Source: an uncultured bacterium
Lineage (GTDB): Bacteria > Cloacimonadota > Cloacimonadia > Cloacimonadales > Cloacimonadaceae
Assembly (NCBI GenBank): GCA_938009275.1
Contig: CALLHY010000003.1
Location: forward strand, 1-64,000
Reading direction: 5' to 3'
Length of the DNA stretch: 64,000 nucleotides
A program made the position numbers and the translations under genes. The notes beneath the pieces were generated by a model. That model saw only the letters and a program-made list of their open reading frames with translations. It did not search any database and had not been told where the DNA came from. Numbering within the stretch: position 1 is the stretch's first letter; every line of letters starts with the position of its first letter. Shown in pieces: positions 61,378 to 64,000 of the stretch.

Positions 61378-63168
61378 ATGACTAAGATTAGCTATCTGGA
61401 TGGATTCCGTTTATACCGTGGATTGTTGGCTGGTGGAAAAGAGCTGATAAAACATCAGGAATATCTGAACAAGATTAACGTTTACCCCGTAGCCGATGCT
61501 GATACCGGCAACAATCTTGCCCTAACCATGCAGGCAATTCTGGAGCGCAGCCGAATAGGCAACAGCATAAAAGAAACCCTGCAATCTGTGGCAAGCTCGG
61601 CTCTATCTGGTGCCAGGGGCAATTCCGGCATCATCTTTGCCCAATATCTGCATGGCCTTAGCCGCGAACTGCCAGAACACAGAATACTGAATGCCAAACA
61701 CTTTGCCGAAAGTGCCCAGAAGGCTGTGCGTGGTTTGTATGATTCGCTAATGAACCCTGTGGAAGGCACTATGCTAACCGTTATCCGCGAATGGGCAGAC
61801 TATCTGCATGAGCAAAGCGGTAAAACAGCGGACTTCGTGCATTTGCTAACAGACTCTTTGGCAATGGCAAAAAAGTCGCTGCAAGCTACTCCGGCAAAGC
61901 TGAAAGTGCTTGCCGAAGCCGGGGTTGTGGATGCCGGAGCAAGCGGCTTTGTATATTTTCTGGAGGGCGTGGTTAATTTCATGCACAAAGGCTCTATCCG
62001 CGATGGGGGCAGCAAACCCGAGCAGATGGAAGCCATTGCCATTAGTGATATTCACACCGAAGCACCGGGTGAAAACCGCTATTGCATGGAGCTTATCCTG
62101 AAAAACAACAGCAGTTCCCTAAATACTATAAAAGGCATTATCGGTAGCTTTGGTGATTCCATTATTCTGGCTGGGGAAAAAGAGCAAGCTCACATCCATC
62201 TGCACACCAAAGACCCGGACAAGGTGTATGAAGCTCTGTTAAGGCTTAGCGAGATAAGCTATGTGAAAGTGGACGATATGCTGCGTCAACACCAGATTAG
62301 TGGCAATAGAAAAAGCCAAATCGGTATAATAACCGACACTGCCTGCGACCTTCCAGACGAATTGCTGGACTACTACCAGATTGCCCGGGTGCCATTTGGC
62401 ATATCTTTTGCCAATCGGCATTATCTGGCGGGTTTAACCTTGAAGTCCGAAGGCTTTTACAAGCTGTTAAAAAGCGAGCGCGCCCATCCGGCAAGCTCCC
62501 AGCCCTCTCCCGCAGTGCTAAAGGGGATATTGGACTTCAGTGCCGCTCATTATGATAACACCCTGGCTATCTTTATATCCGACCAGCTTAGCGGAGTGTT
62601 TAATAATGCCTCTGCGGAGGCAAATGCCCGGCAAGACGCTAAGATTAAGGTGATTAATTCCCGCCAGCTATCTGTGTCGCAAGACCTGGTTGTGCTGCGG
62701 GTTGCCAAAGCCATTGAAGCAGGCATGAGCTATGATGCCATCCTTGCCAATGTAGATAGCTGGATAGATAATACCCAAATTTTAACAGATATAAACACCC
62801 TGAGATACATGGTTCGTGGCGGTAGGGTGAAGCCCCTGACCGGTATGCTTGCCGCCTTGCTAAACCTGAAACCCATCGTGTCTCTGGATAATATGGGTAA
62901 GGCGAAGCCAATCGGCAAAAGCTTTTCCCGCCGTAGCAATATGAACAGGATTATTGGCATGATAGCCGCCGGAATGAAGCAAAGAAGCATCTGGGAATAT
63001 GCCATTGTGCATGCCGATGCTCCCGAGCGGGCAGAAGAATATGCCCTGCGGCTTGGCAAACTAACCGGAAAGAAACCCGCTTTCATTAGCTCCCTGTCTC
63101 CCGTGGTGGGGGTGCATAACGGCATTGGCGCAGTGGCGATAGGAGTGGCTTATGACTTACCCAAATGA
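61378..63168 (+). CDS. DAK2-DegV fusion protein (fatty-acid kinase-like)
   Basis: This is a 596-aa protein. The N-terminal DAK2 phosphatase/kinase-like domain (about 1-210) carries INVYPVADADTGNNLALTMQ, SALSGARGNSGIIFAQYL, EGTMLTVIREWADY and AGVVDAGASGFVYFLEGV. The C-terminal DegV domain (about 315-590), known to bind fatty acids, has IGIITDTACDLPDELLDYYQ, SSQPSPAVLKG, FISDQLSGVFNNA and LTDINTLRYMVRGGRV. Separate FakA (DAK2-type) and FakB (DegV) proteins phosphorylate exogenous fatty acids; here both halves are in one chain. The start at 61378 (ATG, behind GGTG) is preferred over a GTG nine bases earlier. It ends 17 bases inside the next gene. Confidence 0.88.
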   Translation: MTKISYLDGFRLYRGLLAGGKELIKHQEYLNKINVYPVADADTGNNLALTMQAILERSRIGNSIKETLQSVASSALSGARGNSGIIFAQYLHGLSRELPEHRILNAKHFAESAQKAVRGLYDSLMNPVEGTMLTVIREWADYLHEQSGKTADFVHLLTDSLAMAKKSLQATPAKLKVLAEAGVVDAGASGFVYFLEGVVNFMHKGSIRDGGSKPEQMEAIAISDIHTEAPGENRYCMELILKNNSSSLNTIKGIIGSFGDSIILAGEKEQAHIHLHTKDPDKVYEALLRLSEISYVKVDDMLRQHQISGNRKSQIGIITDTACDLPDELLDYYQIARVPFGISFANRHYLAGLTLKSEGFYKLLKSERAHPASSQPSPAVLKGILDFSAAHYDNTLAIFISDQLSGVFNNASAEANARQDAKIKVINSRQLSVSQDLVVLRVAKAIEAGMSYDAILANVDSWIDNTQILTDINTLRYMVRGGRVKPLTGMLAALLNLKPIVSLDNMGKAKPIGKSFSRRSNMNRIIGMIAAGMKQRSIWEYAIVHADAPERAEEYALRLGKLTGKKPAFISSLSPVVGVHNGIGAVAIGVAYDLPK

Positions 63169-63934
63169 GCTTATTATAGCAGTTGCAACCGTGTTTGTGT
63201 ATATGAACATCATGTTTCTGCTTGCTCTAAAGCTGAAGCGTAACGACATCGTGGATATCGCCTGGGGCATGGGCTTTATAATTGTTGCGGTTTCCCAGCT
63301 TGTTTGGGCGGAGGATTACCCCTGGCGCAAGCTGCTGATAAGCGGGTTGGTTGCCTTGTGGGGCATGCGTTTGGCTATTCATCTTTACTATCGCAACAAG
63401 GGTAAACAAGAGGACTTCCGCTATGCCCAGTGGCGGCGTGACTGGGGCAAGCACTGGAAGGTGCGCAGCTATTTGCAGGTGTTTCTATTGCAGGGCTTCT
63501 TTATGCTAATTGTCTCCTATCCGCTGTTCAAGTTCGGAGCTTATAGCAAAGCGGCATTTGGCATGTTGGACGCTGCTGGATTGCTGCTGTGGCTGTTTGG
63601 CTTCTTCTTTGAGGCAGTGGGCGACTATCAGTTGCTGGCATTCAAAAAGCAGCCTGCCAATAAGGGCAGGATTATGAATATCGGCCTCTGGAAATATACC
63701 CGCCATCCCAATTACTTTGGCGAATCGGTGATGTGGTGGGCTATTTTCCTGCTGGTGCTGGGCTCGGACTATGCCATGCTCGCGATAATCAGCCCGATAA
63801 CCATCACCTGGCTATTGGTGCGGGTGTCCGGCGTGCCCATGCTGGAAAAGAAATATGCCGCTAACCCGGAGTATCAGGCTTATATTCGCAATACCAGCTC
63901 GTTCATCCCCCGCTTTTGGAGAAAGGCATCTTAG
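63152..63934 (+). CDS. DUF1295 membrane protein (steroid-reductase-like)
   Basis: This 260-aa protein has about six predicted spans. The C-terminal half has the pattern of the DUF1295/steroid-5-alpha-reductase superfamily: LWLFGFFFEAVGDYQLLAFK, NIGLWKYTRHPNYFGESVMW, PITITWLLVRVSGVPMLEKK and EYQAYIRNTSSFIPRF. The family binds NADPH or methyl donors in the membrane and often handles lipids. It overlaps the DAK2-DegV gene by 17 bases, so the two may be co-translated and work in lipid metabolism, which is inference. Confidence 0.85.
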   Translation: MTYPNELIIAVATVFVYMNIMFLLALKLKRNDIVDIAWGMGFIIVAVSQLVWAEDYPWRKLLISGLVALWGMRLAIHLYYRNKGKQEDFRYAQWRRDWGKHWKVRSYLQVFLLQGFFMLIVSYPLFKFGAYSKAAFGMLDAAGLLLWLFGFFFEAVGDYQLLAFKKQPANKGRIMNIGLWKYTRHPNYFGESVMWWAIFLLVLGSDYAMLAIISPITITWLLVRVSGVPMLEKKYAANPEYQAYIRNTSSFIPRFWRKAS

Positions 63935-64000
63935 GTAGAAGCTCCCTTGTAGAAGCTTCATCCTGAGGCTTTATTAAACTAAGCTGCCATTACTTATCCT
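63935..64000. other. Intergenic end of window
   Basis: It contains a direct repeat GTAGAAGCT (twice, about 63935-63955) and nothing else of note. Confidence 0.3.

Noticed and set aside
1..64000. tRNA, rRNA, CRISPR, prophage or intact insertion sequence
   Set aside because: No tRNA-like T-arm/acceptor pattern, regular spacer array, integrase or transposase was recognised by eye; a tRNAscan, CRISPR finder or ISfinder search would decide.

Overview
The window looks like a chromosomal segment from a Gram-negative, Cloacimonadota-like bacterium (the Candidatus Cloacimonas / Syntrophosphaera lineage of the FCB superphylum). This is inferred mainly from the many secreted proteins that end in a YPNPF...SGVY-type C-terminal tail, like the type IX-like sorting tails of that group, together with long TPR proteins and sigma54-type regulation. 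No rRNA, tRNA, CRISPR array, intact transposase or phage genes were recognised. Most recognisable promoters read TTGACA, then 15-18 bases, then a TA-rich -10 box, usually followed by a GGAG-type ribosome binding site.

Layout. 1-1.3 kb: the 3' end of a secreted protein, a GTGCTGG low-complexity array and a broken small gene abutting a hairpin repeat. 1.3-5.9 kb: a TPR/sigma54 activator, a B12-binding radical SAM protein and small ORFs. 5.9-8.0 kb: a PEGA/FGE-like protein and an L,D-transpeptidase. 8.2-10.2 kb: an operon of PTS EIIA, a CPA2 cation/proton antiporter and a PII-like protein. 11-14.3 kb: a large secreted protein. 14.4-19 kb: a TetR regulator and a minus-strand run (adenosine deaminase, SIS isomerase, endonuclease I, ATP-grasp). 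19.1-19.6 kb: a truncated proline-catabolism gene. 20-24.3 kb: an M16 protease, a lipoprotein and an orphan ABC ATPase. 24.4-26.7 kb: an Isc operon (Rrf2, IscS-like, IscU fused to a MIP18-like domain). 26.9-39.2 kb: a minus-strand block built from duplicated parts, with two very large soluble-adenylyl-cyclase-like proteins (cyclase-cyclase-ATPase-TPR) interleaved with secreted beta-propeller/FG-GAP proteins. 39.7-43.7 kb: a secreted protein, a ComM-type AAA protein and a solute-binding lipoprotein. 43.8-51.8 kb: three large secreted proteins (one a subtilase), a DUF3795 protein and a HIT protein. 52-57.5 kb: a convergent two-component cluster. 57.6-64 kb: an MFS transporter, a pilin-like protein, an ArsR/DUF2087 regulator, glutathione peroxidase, DAK2-DegV and a DUF1295 membrane protein.

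Themes. The segment is rich in cell-surface or secreted proteins and in signalling: two putative nucleotidyl cyclases, two histidine kinases, one response regulator, and PTS-EIIA and PII-like regulators beside a transporter. Iron-sulfur assembly is encoded by an unusual Isc set. Between genes sit several repeat families: four copies of a long, nearly perfect palindrome of about 65 bp, two GTGCTGG arrays, a degenerate repeat shared by two intergenic regions, and a pair of 77-bp direct repeats flanking one secreted-protein gene. The features most worth a second look are the cyclase block with altered substrate-specifying residues, the IscU-MIP18 fusion with a His-to-Tyr change in its desulfurase partner, and the EIIA-antiporter-PII operon.
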